From Norana najaformis (Eukaryota > Annelida > Clitellata > Crassiclitellata > Hormogastridae): a stretch of 64,000 nucleotides of DNA. This document shows, in pieces, positions 21,601 through 34,072 of this stretch (the stretch's first letter is position 1; each line of letters opens with the position of its first letter). The translations under genes were made by a program, and so were the position numbers. The stretch lies in the NCBI GenBank assembly GCA_964023275.1, contig OZ029919.1, positions 35,007,865 through 35,071,864 on the forward strand, read 5' to 3'. The notes beneath the pieces were generated by a model that saw nothing but the letters and a program-made list of their open reading frames with translations, made no database searches and had not been told where the DNA came from.

Positions 21601-24600
21601 GTCTTCTATGTCATCTGCCCATTCTGTGTAGTCTTCCCCTTTTTGTTGTGTGCTTCATACTTCCCGGCTTCATGTAAAACTTGAAAACAGGTAATTACGG
21701 AGAGCGTATCAACATCACACATAATTCAGGGCACCTTTCTGCTACATAGCTCACAGCTTCATTCATACATTCGTAAATATAACTCCGTCATAAGAGTAAG
21801 TAAGCAATAAAGTGTTGCTGGTCACCTTGGTTCCAGCTGTTGGAACAACGAGTAAGACGAAGACCTGAGAAGAAATCTCAAGATGTCAATTCGACCGAGA
21901 CGTGCGGCCATCATAAGCGGTGAGTCTCCAGTCCATGGGTCTCGCAAGTTGTGATCGTGATTTGGCTGAAAGGAAAATGATTCCAGATCATTTAGACATC
22001 AACATCTAAATCCTGAAGCTTTACAAAATCGTTAAGATCATTTCCCTGACCAATCGGATTTTGATGGGTCTTTTCCAGTCGATCACAATTTTTGACAACG
22101 GTTTCACTTGAAGCGACCATCGGCTGATGCTTTGGCCATTTGACAATGGCGCCGTAGAAGTCCTTAGACCAGAACCATCCAAGAGTTGGTGCTGTTGTTG
22201 TGTTTCAAGCTTCAACCAAGATTCTTCAAGTCCAAGAAGTGTGTTTTTAACACCTGAACAAATTTTCTGCCTTTTACCTTTAATTAACTGACAACATTCT
22301 CTCATCTACTGCAGGCAAAGTAATGCTCCCATGTTGCACAGTGAAACTAAGGGCAGGCATTCATTTCCTGCTCTTGGGCCTCTGAGCTGGCAATGGCCAA
22401 TTCCCAAGGCCCTGGACACAGGGCCAGTGTTTCTTACCACTTACTCCAGTTTATGCTGTACCAGTCTACTGCTTGGCGATGTAGAAAAGAGTACAAAAAC
22501 AATCTGTTAAGCATCATAACCCTCACTCTTTCGATTCCAGGCCCAGCACAATAACCGAACCAGATCATCCACTGAGCCGCTATTAGCTAACAATTCCTGT
22601 CTTGCATTAGAAAGACTGTTGGGAATAGTCCGGTCCAGTCACTTGTCATGCAATGTAATGCAATAAAATGCAGTAAGGACTTGTAAGTAAAAATACAGTA
22701 TCTGAAATCAAACTGAGGAAATTCTTGTAAGCTAACCCGAATTGAGGCTTTACACGAAAGATATTTACGAAAATACGACAAACTGGCGCTACAGAAGTCT
22801 TTAGATTAGACCTGATTAGAATGGGGATTAAACACTAACAAGAAAAAGAGCCATAAGTTGTTGGAAGCCTTTCTTAGCAGCGATCGCTTCAAAAACCTCC
22901 AAGCAGTGTCGTTTGTGGTGTTGTTCGAGAAGGTACTGAACACCGGCAAACTGGTCACAGCGAAACAACCGGCCACCAGGTGTCAGTACTGAAGTGGACG
23001 CTCCGTGGTCAAGCAACAGCCGCACGAGATCAATGTTTCCTAAAACACAGAACAACGACATTTCACACATGTATGTATCACAAGTGTACGTTCTTATGTA
23101 TGTAATGTGTACATATGTATGTATGCAAGTAAATGGACGTAAATACATACATGCATATTACTCCACATTGTCTGTCATCGTTCCACATCCACCCTTTGCC
23201 ATGCGGTCTAGGAACTCTGAACATGGCCGCATCTAGCGACTAAGGATTGGAATCCGTTGGTTGGCTCTGCGTGTCCGCGGAAACTCACCACTGGCGACTT
23301 TTCCAGTTATCTCAGCATTGTTTTGCTTATTAATGAATATTTTGCTGCTAATCACTTTAATATCATTTGGACAGAGAGTGCATCTGAGTAGTTTCACTTG
23401 AAGTGGTGCTATACAAATTTCTCACTGCAGTTACTACAACTGTACAGACGTACACACATATATGCATGTACATACACTCAGAAGTGTATGTTTTGTATGT
23501 AGTTGTGCAATACATACAAAAAGACACACAAAGTCACACATACATACATACACACATATATGTATTCTTGTGTATAAAAAGAGCTAAGTAAGCATACGAA
23601 TGTGTACATATGCCAGTGTACACATACTCCTGTATGTATGGATAGCTATGATCAGTAGCACATGTGTATATGAATCAATGTGCATTGTGAATGTAGAGGA
23701 AGCACCTGTATCAGCAGCCAGCATCAGCGGAGTCTGGCCTTTGAAGTTGAGCAGATTGAGATGCTCGATGAGCAGATTGGAGTGCTGAGCACTCATTTCT
23801 CTGTACCTCGTGAGCAAATATTCAATGATCTCTTCGTGATTGTTTGCGCAGGAGACGTGAAGAACAGTGTTACCATCGGATGAATTCACGCTCCAGAAAT
23901 CACCGCCACTCTTCACCAAACAAAACGAAAAATAAGCATTTTAAAAAAGAGTTTTTACTGGCCATTTAACTTTGAGCAGAGCTACTGTTGAACAATTTAC
24001 TTTCACTGCTGAAGGGCATTGAGCTTTGCCCCCCAGGTCCTTGGTTAGCATTCAGGTCTCAGCCCCATACAGGAGGACAGACAGTAGGTATCCTTCGAAT
24101 AAGAGGAGTTTGGTGTAGAGCGGGAAGTCAGAATTCCAGCATGGGCCTCTCTTAAAGTGGTCACTCAATCCCACTGACTGGACAGAGTAAATATATCAGG
24201 AAAGAGTCAAACTTGTTGTCAATAAGCCTTCCAAAACAATCAGATCAGCTGCAAACAGAATAGAAATTGCGTTGCAAGCTTGCATTAACTCACTCCTCAT
24301 TCATTCAGACCATTTATATAGCGCCCATTCAAGACATCTACTGCGAGACACCTCCAGCCCAGTGCTGGCAAAGTCAAACAGATTTCAAGTGTTTTTTAAG
24401 GTCAGAAGTGCATTTAGTGTCCCAGATCAATTAGTCAATTATTTTGAGTAAGTAAGATGCTACTGACAACAGAAGACCAGACAGAAACTGGTGCCGTGAG
24501 CAAAAGATAGAACTCTAAGCATAAGTAAACTTTTTAAAGAAACTAATACCTGGATCAGCAATTTCATTACATCAAGATGTCCATTCACTGCAGCTAAATA

Positions 24601-27600
24601 TAGCGGCCAATCACCAACACCCATCTAAAAGAGAAAACTTTCACAGATTTTTAAAAATTCCATGTTTCAAAATACATCAGATCCTCCCTAATACCAAAGA
24701 GGTTAAAGATTTTAAACCGTTCATACGACTCACATGCGACTATCAGTATTTTCTCTTGAAACTCCAAGTTTTTTACAGTCGTCTTAAATTCAAATGAAAA
24801 TTAAGAGTGACATCAACTGAAAGTCACTCACGGTTGCCCAAGTCATTTTGTTTTGACCCAGCAACCCACAACATGGGCTTCATGGTCTTTTTTGCTCCTT
24901 TTCTGTAAGCGTTGGTAAACGATTATGCCCAATCGTGGTTTTCACTTTCAGGTCGGGAATTTTTCTCGACAAGGAGCTTTATTAAAGAAATCTCTGATTA
25001 CAATTACAGTTACATTGTAAACTTGTGGATCTGATGATCAATCGGATTAGATTCCAATCGAAGGATCAATACGTACAACTGGATTGACGTTGTCTCCATC
25101 TTCGAGGATGCAGTAGAGTCGGTTGGTGCTGCCACTGACAGAATGCTCAAACAATTCCGGATTGACAATCAAATTCTGTCTCCTACAGATGAAATTACAA
25201 TTTGCATGTCACTCACAAGAAACAACTTCTGAGTATGCAGTGAATCAGTATGCACACTAGTAAGCAAAGATGTTAGTATGCAAAACAGCACACAGCAGCG
25301 TGAGAGATACAAAAGTATGCAGCGACATCAAAGGTTGCAAATAGGTCAGTATGCACAGCCAGCCAGCCAGCCAGCCAGCAAATCAATCAATCAATTAATC
25401 AATCAAATGAAAATGAGCAAAGATCACTTGGATTGATACCGGTTGGAAGCAGACTTAAGAAGAATGGTGATTTCATCGTTTCTGGACAGATCCAGTGCAT
25501 TCTTTAGACCCTTCACATACAAACAACAAAACATCTCACGTAAAAGAAATAAAACACAAGATCAAGGAAAGAAACTCAGAGAAGGACGTCCTTCAAATCT
25601 GAACCAATTTAAAATCATATTAATTGAATTCACAGGCAAATCAAAAACATAAATTAAACTCACTGATCTAATCTAATTTAATGACTTCTATGGCACTGTT
25701 ATCATAATACATAACCATCAATCAAAGGATGCTTCCAGAGAAACTACAGTCAGACTCATAATTTCTTGGTCAGGAAAAACAGAAGTACGGTGGGGTAAGC
25801 AAGCAGAAACAGACGAGTCTTAAGTTTAGCTCTGAATGACATAAAGAACTGGACAGCGACTTCCAATCTAATCTAATCTAATCTGGCGATTTCTGTGGCC
25901 CTGTAAAATGATCGGTCATCTCAGCTGACCGTAAGTGCCGAGCTGAACTGCAGCAGAGCGTCCACCATTTCCACGTCCTGATTCATGACGGCATGATGCA
26001 GAGGCAGCAGGTGCTGGATGTCAGGAATTGATGGATTTGCACCATATCTTCACCAGAAGAAACAACAAAGTATTCAGAAATTAACAAACGTTGACCAGCC
26101 GTCTGAAAAGACCTTAAGTCGACCAGATTTCCTTAGGTAAGAATAGTAAGATAGGGTATGCTAAAGTAATGCATGGTAAGGTAAGGCAAGGTAATGCTGG
26201 GCATAGCAGAACAGGGTACATTGTTGGGATCAGTGTGTGTGTGCTATTACATGTAGCAACATTTCTAGTTAAATCAGATTTGCTTTCTAAAGGATGAATA
26301 TTCTGTTCTTAAGGGCATTTATAATTTCAGTTGGCATTGAGAGCACATCTGATTATTTCTTTAGAAGTGGCGCTATATAAATGTCAACTGACAGAAAAAA
26401 GTTACGATCACAGTAGGGTTGGTATGGTAAGGTATGGTAAGGCAGGGTAGAGTAGGGTAGAATAAGACAGAGCAGAGTAAGTCATAGTAGGGTAGGTTAG
26501 GTTAGGGTAGGGCAAGGCAGACTGCGGTAGGATAGAGCAGGAAGAACAGTGGTAGCAGCATGACCTTCTGACCTCATAAGCAGTTGCATGGCGTTTCTGT
26601 TTCGGTGAATGACGGCCATTGCGAGCGCCGTGCGCAGCGTCTATGCGAAAAAAGAAGACGTATGTATGTGAGCATTTGCATCTATGTTGTATGTATCAAT
26701 AGAGCGCCTTTTAAATGCCTTATACAAGGGCTGCACACGTTACTCTGTAACTCATCTAAACAAGTGCATCTTAAGACAAAATTACCTATTCATCATTTGA
26801 AGCGACCATCAACCGATGGCTCGTGCATCATGATAAAGGCGCTACAGAAGCCAATAGACTGGATTTGATTAGATTAGAAAGAGATCACGTTATAAACATG
26901 GAATCGTTCAGTAAATGTCCATATTTAATAGAATAAACTTTAACAAAGTGGATCCTGGATAAGAAACAACAAAAGATCAGGTGGCAAAGGTAGGTTAGCT
27001 CAGGAAAACACTCCAAAAACAGAAGAACTGACCAAATGTAGGCAGAGACCACCTAAAACTAACTGACCACAACAGACTGACCTTCTGAGCCTGTGCGTTG
27101 ATGAGAGTGGGTCGCTCTCGCTTCAGTTTCTCACGGTCCGGAGCTTGTAATCTGGTCTGCATGAGCAAGTATTCAAGAACGCTGAGGCTGTCATGCTTCG
27201 CGGCCCACATGATCAAAGTATGACCCGTGTTGTTGACCATAAACAGATCACCGCTTTTTAGTCTCTTCAGATCATCAAGTTTGTTCTGTAAACAACGGTT
27301 ACCATTCATCCGTAATGTAAACTAAGACATCATAATGAATCACATCATCATGGCTCCATGTGAATACGTTAATAATAATCATGATAATTATAATAACAAA
27401 GTTTTGTTTTGTAATAAATTAATGTATTTTGGACAAATTTAAACCTGTTGGAAAATTAGGAAAAATTTAAACAGATCAGGACAATGACATACACAAATTG
27501 GGACAACAAAGTAAAAAATTTAGGACAAATTGCGTAGAGATTAGGACAAAACTGAGGACCACTGGGGAGATAAACGGACCCCATTAACGATCGCTTTCAG

Positions 27601-30600
27601 CCCCAGTATGTGTTCCTGTCTCTTCTTTTCAATCACATCGCGACAGTCGTTTGCGCCACACTTGAGCGCAACGTCATCCGCCCGGGCGCCATTCTCGTCC
27701 TCCAGGTTAAAGTCAGCTCCTCGCTTCAACAAGACTCTGGAAAAACAGAAAAGTTTTGCAAATTTATCAGACCACATCCACCATCAAAAAGTCTGTTTGG
27801 TTATATCATGATAACTTTCAAACTCAAAATTTAGCTAACATTTTCTGTCCATAAAAGCAAAAAGGATTAAGGTAACATATTTGTTTAAAAGCCATTACAG
27901 AAACTCCTCAGCACCAAAAAAGTATATTATGGTTAAAAAAATGGTTGCTTAGCGACCACTTACTCGACTGTTTCCAGATGGTGTTCATAGCAGGCATAGT
28001 GAAGGGCGGTCCACTGTTTCTCATGACAACCAAAGTTTGGATAAGCGCCAAGAACACACAACAACACCTGGAGGAAAGAAAACAAGAAAAATAAACTTAC
28101 CTTAATGCCTTACCAGTTTTGTTTTGACTGTGCGCCTGTGAATAAGCTGGTTCCCATGACTTAGCTTTCATTGGGCACTGAAGAAATCTAGAGATTACGA
28201 TTATGGCCACATGTCTTTAGACTGTCACATTTCAGCACCTTTAAAAGGTTCTTAAGAGGCGCTATATAAATGCTGAGACATGAGTAAATGACCAGCACAA
28301 AGTGTCTGGTAGATGTGCAGATGTTCACCACATGATGTGTGAATGGCCTTTCATCAAAATATCAACTCAAGAGTAAAATGCAAACACAACACTACAGGAA
28401 GCACCTGTCACATATCAAGGCCCAGTGAACTTTACACTAACTTACATTACATCCTACTGATTATACGAAGCAAGCGTCACGTAATATTGGCTATAATGAA
28501 CCTTACATTACACAGAATGTAAGTCATGAAATGAACGAACATCAACGAGGACAGTGGCTCCCATGCTGGACGCCAGCATGAGACACGTCAACCCGCTCTT
28601 GTTACGACTGTTGATGTCAGCGTTGAAAAACCGGACGAGCAACAGGAGCAATGGAACCTGAGTAATACCTGACAACCAACAACAATAGCAACATGCTTCA
28701 AATTAATGGAACGAGATGTAGATAAAACAACGGATTCAGGGCAACATGTAACGTCATTTGGCTCAGTTTTTTAAAATAAATATGAAATAAATATGATCGG
28801 AAAACTTACAAGTCATCATGAGAATTAGAATGCTCAAAAACATGAACTCACTAAATCTGGGCATCAGTTTCCATCAGTGGATGCCAACTGTGGTTGGGCC
28901 TTGAACCAGGAAAGTGTTGGGCTCCTGGGCTTTCTCAGTAGCTCGTCCAAAGCTTTGGAATTAAATGCCCAGAACTCTGCATTCTCTCAGTTCTCTTTCT
29001 TCATTCATAGCTAAACTTCAATTCATATGTTTCAGTCTGCTTACCCACTGCAGCCTGACTTCTGCTTTTCCTGCCCTCTCGGATTTTGACCGATCTTCTG
29101 CTATGGATTACAATATTTGAGTACGGCTTCTTTACATGGCATCTCCAACGGATTATAATTTTTGATTACAATTTCACTTGATGCGACCATCAAGTGATGC
29201 CTTGTGCAGTACTAAAACGGCGCTACAGAAGTCATCAGATTAGGTAAGATTAGTTCTAACCTTCTTTGACGACGACATGGATGATTAAGTCTCCCGTGTT
29301 ATCCATTTCCTTGTTTACATCAAACTCCAAGACCTAATTTTAAAAACAAATTCCCCAACGCTTGAGCCAATCACAAAATCAAGACCTCACGACTACTTAA
29401 CATCATCGTTCTGGTCACATCCTCATGCCAAATGTTCTGTTTCTTGCTCTTCGACCATTGCCGTCCTCTGGGGAGCTTGAGATCCCCGCAATTCATTCGA
29501 TGGGTAGACTTAGAGATGCTGCTGTCGTACATGGCTCATCATAGCAGAGACCTTAGCATACACTAGCATATACTATGAGACCTGATTGCACACTATAAGA
29601 CCTTTGATTACAGCTTAGCGTTGAACAGAACATCTGACAACAGATGCAATAGTAACAGGGCAGACAGATCAGAATGCAGCAGACAAGACTCAAACAGACC
29701 AGAAGAAGACGGCCTACACGTGATCCAAATATACCAGACCAGACAAGATTCATGCAAAACTCACCTGAACAAACCAGAAAACACCAGACCCACCAGAAAA
29801 GATCATGTTGTACCCACACACAGAACAGACCATGTTGTACCCACACACAGAAAAGATCATGTTGTACCCACACACAGAAAAGGCCATGTTGTACCCACAC
29901 ACAGAAAAGACCATGTTGTACCCACAAACAGAAAAGATCATGTTGTACCCACACACAGAAAAGGCCATGTTGTACCCACACACAGAAAAGACCATGTTGT
30001 ACCCACACACAGAAAAGATCATGTTGTACCCACACACAGAAAAGGCCATGTTGTACCCACACACAGAAAAGACCATGTTGTACCCACACACAGAAAAGAC
30101 CATGTTGTACCCACACACAGAAAAGGCCATGTTGTACCCACACACAGAAAAGACCATGTTGTACCCACACACAGAAAAGACCATGTTGTACCCACACACA
30201 GAAAAGACCATGTTGTACCCACACACAGAACAGACCATGTTGTACCCACACACAGAAAAGACCATGTAGTACCCACAAACAGAACAGACCATGCTGTACC
30301 CACACACAGAAAAGACCATGTTGTACCCACACACAGAAAAGACCATGTTGTACCCACACACAGAACAGACCATGCTGTACCCACACACAGAAAAGACCAT
30401 GTTGTACCCACACACAGAAAAGGCCATGTTGTACCCACACACAGAAAAGACCATGTTGTACCCACACACAGAAAAGGCCATGTTGTACCCACACACAGAA
30501 AAGACCATGTTGTACCCACACACAGAAAAGACCATGTTGTACCCACACACAGAAAAGACCATGTTGTACCCACACACAGAACAGACCATGCTGTACCCAC

Positions 30601-33141
30601 ACACAGAAAAGACCATGTAGTACCCACAAACAGAACAGACCATGCTGTACCCACACACAGAAAAGACCATGTTGTACCCACACACAGAAAAGACCATGTT
30701 GTACCCACACACAGAACAGACCATGCTGTACCCACACACAGAAAAGACCATGTTGTACCCACACACAGAAAAGACCATGTTGTACCCACACACAGAAAAG
30801 ACCATGTTGTACCCACACACAGAACAGACCATGCTGTACCCACACACAGAAAAGACCATGTAGTACTCACAAACAGAACAGACCATGCTGTACCCACAAA
30901 CAGAACAGACCAGACCCTGATACACAAGAAGCGCTGATTCCCTCGAAACGAGCATCTGACCTGAAGCTTCATGAGAAGTTTCTCGGTGTCAGTGGTGTTT
31001 CTCGCCATCTCAAACATCTTCTGCTTCTCGAGCAGAGTTGGCGCTGACCTTTTGACCTTTGGGGCAACGGAAGACACCAGGTAGGCGCTTGTTAAGAGAC
31101 TGTAGACCTGTGGTGAACAACACAGCTGGGCAGCCGTGCACCCTACAGAAACATCCAATCACTCAGACACCAACTCCACTCTGCATGTGCATATGTGGCT
31201 GCATGACATAACGGAGTTCAGGGTTCAAACCTTCATCATTGCTGCCCATTTTGCACGGGCCCCCACGCCATTCTAGCCCTCCACAGATGAACCATGACAA
31301 TCCCCGTAACATAAAACTGAAACACAGCAGCAGTTGGCATGTGATCCAGCAACCTCTTGTAAACAGGTATGACGTGCTAGCAATCTAGCTATCCAGGTTA
31401 CATCATGTTTGGCCATTATTAAGTGTCACCTGCATTCTAATCAGCCCTTAGTGTTTACTCAGCTCCACAATATGTGACCGAGTGCGCCATCGGATGATGA
31501 CCTTCGTTGACTCTGACTGTTATCATCAACCCTTGGCCGAGATATCGCTGTCTCGAAAAGCAAGACTGGAGTTCCTGGTCAGACGTTGAGTGGCCTATGA
31601 GCCTAAAACTCTGTTCAATACATGAAAGACTGAACAAGAGAGTCTTGAAGTCGTTACGAAGCACTTCAAATGCATTCGTCCGTCCAATCCTTTAACCGCT
31701 TGCAGTAACCATGTAAAGCTACCTGTGATGATGACGATGATGATGAAGATGATGATGATCATAGCAGAAGGAGGAAAAGAAGGATGGTGACGATGATGCC
31801 ACTGCTGATGATTAAGATGTAATTCACGGATAACAATAAGAAAACAAAGAATGGCAATGATGATGCTGGTTAAGTTGATGAGGATCATAAAAGGTGCCAT
31901 ATAAATACCAAATTACATTACATACGTGTGTGTGATAAGGTGATAATGATGACTTTATGATGACAACGTGATTGGTCTTGCCTTGTTTGTCACGGATCAT
32001 TGGCTCGACGCCGGCCTTCATCAGAAAAGTCACAGCCTCTGAATTCTGAGCAATGCAGGCGACATGCAAAAGACTGAAGCCATTGTCAAACGTCTGATTA
32101 ACACCTGACACAGACAGACCAGATGAGCTCTTTAGTGGCACCAAATAAATGACATAATCACAAAACATACACATTGTCACCACTTGCTCCAGATGCTCCC
32201 GAATTAAGTTACTCTTAATGTTCTTGCCATCATTTCTCTTCTCTCACTTCATTCTTTTGGAACATCTAACAGGACAAGAGGTAAGAGAACTCACTGATTA
32301 TATTGAGACTGAGAAGAGCTTTGAGAACGCGCAGTGGACCACACAGAGTAACATCTCGACTGAGCGTCTGAATCAGACTTGAGGAGATGGAACATGTCTC
32401 CAAGAGCAGGGAGTTGAGGCACTGTTCGCTCGGCCATAGCATCCCAAAGTCCACCATTTCATCTCCACAGACAAATGGATTCATCGTCAGCAGCAGTTTC
32501 CAGAACACGTTACAGATTTTTGTCGGAACATCGAGTTCTCCGTATGGAATGCCGACGGCCGTTGAAGAGTCTTCGTAGAAGGTGTTGCATGACTGACACA
32601 GCCGAATGGAACTGTCGTAATCTGACAGTATCACTGACGATCCTGCCACTGAAAGATTCGTCAGCGTGCTGGTTCGGCTTCTGCCATTGTGGCGGTTGAA
32701 AGCACGACTTCTGGGAAGGCGCTCGCTGCTGTAAAACTCAGAGCCGTTACGCTCAAATGCATCTCTTGGGCCCATCATGTGGAAATTGCTCTCCAGACAG
32801 GCTTGAATCGAACCACTCCGGCTCAATCCACTATCTGGACTTTTGTTTGAGAGGGAACCTGGCGGCTCATGAACCGCAATGACAGATCGGTAATTGCGTC
32901 TCGCGTCACGCAACACACTACACGAGGTGCCATAAAATTTAGTCTGGTCTGATTTATTGCCCCGGTAGACACCAGAGTAGGAGATGGCAGCCGAAGTAGT
33001 CAAACCGATGATACAGTATTTTGCTCTTGGGAATTGACCGTGGAGACTCGGCTCCTCTCTCTGCGTCTCAGACGTGTCACGATCCATGGCCAATGAATTC
33101 TGAGATCTTGTGAAGAAGCTATGAGCAGTAGCTGGGATCAT
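18653..33141 (-). CDS. Large ankyrin-repeat protein, about 1175 aa, 21 exons
   Basis: Minus-strand exons: 33141-32295, 32104-31968, 31107-30961, 29333-29261, 28668-28541, 28067-27964, 27736-27580, 27285-27082, 26640-26573, 26047-25930, 25510-25440, 25182-25077, 24624-24550, 23910-23706, 23039-22840, 21965-21826, 21314-21156, 20805-20702, 19964-19753, 19159-19041, 18806-18653 (TAA). They sum to 3528 nt in one frame. Residues 1-282 form one exon without a domain I recognise. Ankyrin repeats begin near residue 290 (GFSLLHVACIAQNSEAV) and recur through residue 930 (for example QWTALHYACYEHH, GQTPLMLAADTG, GDSPLMMAARLG). An acidic Ser/Asp-rich linker follows, then one more repeat pair near 1035-1085 (GFSPLHLAVRLNRKKV). 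No membrane segment, kinase or enzyme motif is visible, so a scaffold role is only inferred. Donors of exons 2 and 5 are weak (GTTGTC, GTTCGT) and uncertain. Confidence 0.82.
20019..20115 (-). mobile_element. SINE family A fragment in an ankyrin-gene intron
   Basis: Reverse complement of family A 5' third, about 50 bp upstream (in gene direction) of exon 19's acceptor. Confidence 0.6.
22055..22180 (+). mobile_element. Family C tail fragment in an ankyrin-gene intron
   Basis: TTTCACTTGAAGCGACCATC, GGCTGATGCTTTGG, GGCGCCGTAGAAGTCCTTAG. Confidence 0.55.
24015..24175 (-). pseudogene. Non-LTR reverse transcriptase remnant
   Basis: On the minus strand a frame reads LYTKLLLFEGYLLSVLLYG followed by AET and then a stop codon. 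SVLLYGAET(W) is the typical C-terminal motif of LINE reverse transcriptases. The tract lies in the intron between ankyrin-gene exons 13 and 14 and is disrupted by stops. Confidence 0.6.
25352..25406. repeat. (CAGC)n and (AATC)n microsatellites
   Basis: Five CAGC units followed directly by imperfect AATC units, in an ankyrin-gene intron. Confidence 0.85.
26140..26540. repeat. Degenerate GGTAA/GGTAG repeats
   Basis: Variants of GGTAAGGTA, GGGTAGGTT and GGCAGGGTA at 26140-26220 and 26410-26540, in an ankyrin-gene intron. A reverse-oriented counterpart (TACCTTACCTTA) occurs at 45040-45180 in a DUOX intron. Confidence 0.6.
26785..26880 (+). mobile_element. Family C tail fragment in an ankyrin-gene intron
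   Basis: TTTGAAGCGACCATCAACCG, GGCGCTACAGAAGCC, then a GATTAGATTAG run. Confidence 0.55.
28107..28198 (-). mobile_element. SINE family A fragment in an ankyrin-gene intron
   Basis: Contains GTTTTGTTTTGACTG, GCGCCTGTGAATAAGCTGGT and the GAAATCTAGAGATTACGAT end. Confidence 0.6.
28860..29247 (+). mobile_element. LINE-like 3' end (family C) in an ankyrin-gene intron
   Basis: Contains a decayed reading frame of the CCAAAGCTTTGG type seen at the C-terminus of non-LTR reverse transcriptases (Pro-Lys-Leu-Trp-like), then an untranslated tail with TTTCACTTGATGCGACCATC, GATGCCTTGTGCA, and the terminal GGCGCTACAGAAGTCATC plus an ATTAG run. The same tail occurs at many sites in the window. Confidence 0.55.
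29804..30912. repeat. 27-bp minisatellite, about 41 copies
   Basis: The unit is CATGTTGTACCCACACACAG plus AAAAGAC, with point variants (GATC, GGCC, GAACAG, TAGTACCCACAAAC). The rare TAGTAC variant recurs at 30263, 30614 and 30857, spaced 351 bp (13 units) and 243 bp (9 units), so blocks of units were duplicated. Because 27 is a multiple of three, five frames stay open for several hundred codons; these are not genes. It lies in the intron after ankyrin-gene exon 3, ending about 50 bp from the donor. Confidence 0.95.
32295..33141 (-). CDS. 5' exon of the ankyrin gene: 282-residue non-repeat N-terminus
   Basis: An in-frame stop lies directly before the ATG at 33141, so translation starts at this Met or at the internal Met 19 (33087). 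Residues 1-180 are rich in Ser, Arg and Gly and look disordered. Residues about 195-282 are ordered in character (CNVFWKLLLTMNPF, then a Leu-rich run ending LRVLKALLSLN) and lead directly into the first ankyrin repeat in the next exon. The exon closes at ATCA|GTGAGT in phase 1. I see no known domain. This single long exon contrasts with the 68-212 nt exons that encode the repeats. Confidence 0.8.
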
Positions 33142-33737
33142 TTAAGCAACACAATAACAGAACTGTTTGCATTAACAAACTGCAACTCATCACTTTTCTT
33201 CACTCTTCTTCTTCTTGGATTAAGCATCTTGCCAAGTTTCTACAACACAATTAAAACTAAACTTACTCTAATTCCATGATAGATTATTTCCTTTAATGAT
33301 TTATGACAAAATCTCCTAGAAGTCTACATTTATTCTGAAATGCCCCAATAATTGCAGCAGTTATCATGTTCTTCTGCTGTAACCTTGGGTTTCTGATTCA
33401 CTTTGTTTTAGTAATTGTAATTAGTAACTTCGTTCATGCCAGCATCTTGTGCACAAGGCATCAAGCCCATGATGCAACAAAGCCCAGCCACAATATCCAG
33501 GGTCAGTCCATTAAGACAGAGAGGCAGCCTACAGTGGATAAGCCAAATGAAAAAGGTAAGTCTTAAGTTGAGAATGAATGAGCTTTTGTTTTTTCTCTTG
33601 TCTTTTGTGACACCAATATATAAATGATCAGCTTATTTGCAACTCGCTTTGATTCTTGGAATCATAACAAGAGTTTGAGCATGTGCCTAAGTAATTCAAA
33701 ATCATATGTTGCATGGTAAGTTGATCTGTGGTGATAT

Positions 33738-34072
33738 GATTGCAGCTGAAGCAAAATATCACCCAACTTGTCTGCTAGATCTATGTAGCAAGCATCACAT
33801 GTGGCAACATCATGTGAGGTTGTTGACAGGAAAACTGCCTCCAGTGTGCAAGTTGAACCCAGTGCATTTGCAGAAGTAATTTCTCATCATGAAGAGCTAG
33901 AGAGGCAAGTGCTCCAGTATTTAATGTTTATATTTCTCAACTCGACTGTATTTCACCCGCACATCCTACGTGACAAACCACATGTAACTAGACTTACAGA
34001 GATAATATGGCACAATTTACCAGGTCTGACTCTGTTAATTGTGGGAATGAAGTTTTGCAAAAAATGCTGAAG
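33738..34072 (+). pseudogene. Decayed transposon-associated protein (KYHxxC / AFAExxSxxEE type)
   Basis: Two frames carry AAEAKYHPTCLLDL (about 33745-33790) and then PSAFAEVISHHEELERQ (about 33855-33905), ending at a stop near 34070. This order of motifs is common in repetitive uncharacterised proteins of marine invertebrate genomes that accompany transposons. A frame change between the two motifs shows decay. Assignment is from recalled pattern only. Confidence 0.4.

Noticed and set aside
29804-30912. CRISPR-like regular repeats
   Set aside because: Units are head to tail with no spacers, and the genome is animal.
29553-31158. Open frames of 380-460 codons on both strands with nine-residue repeats
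   Set aside because: They are by-products of a 27-bp minisatellite whose unit is a multiple of three; five frames are open at once and the tract lies in an intron.
31968-32104. GC-AG intron at ankyrin-gene exon 2 (CAAG|GCAAGA)
   Set aside because: Its phase does not match exon 3; a GT donor at 31967 or 31925 keeps the frame, although both are weak or lengthen the exon.
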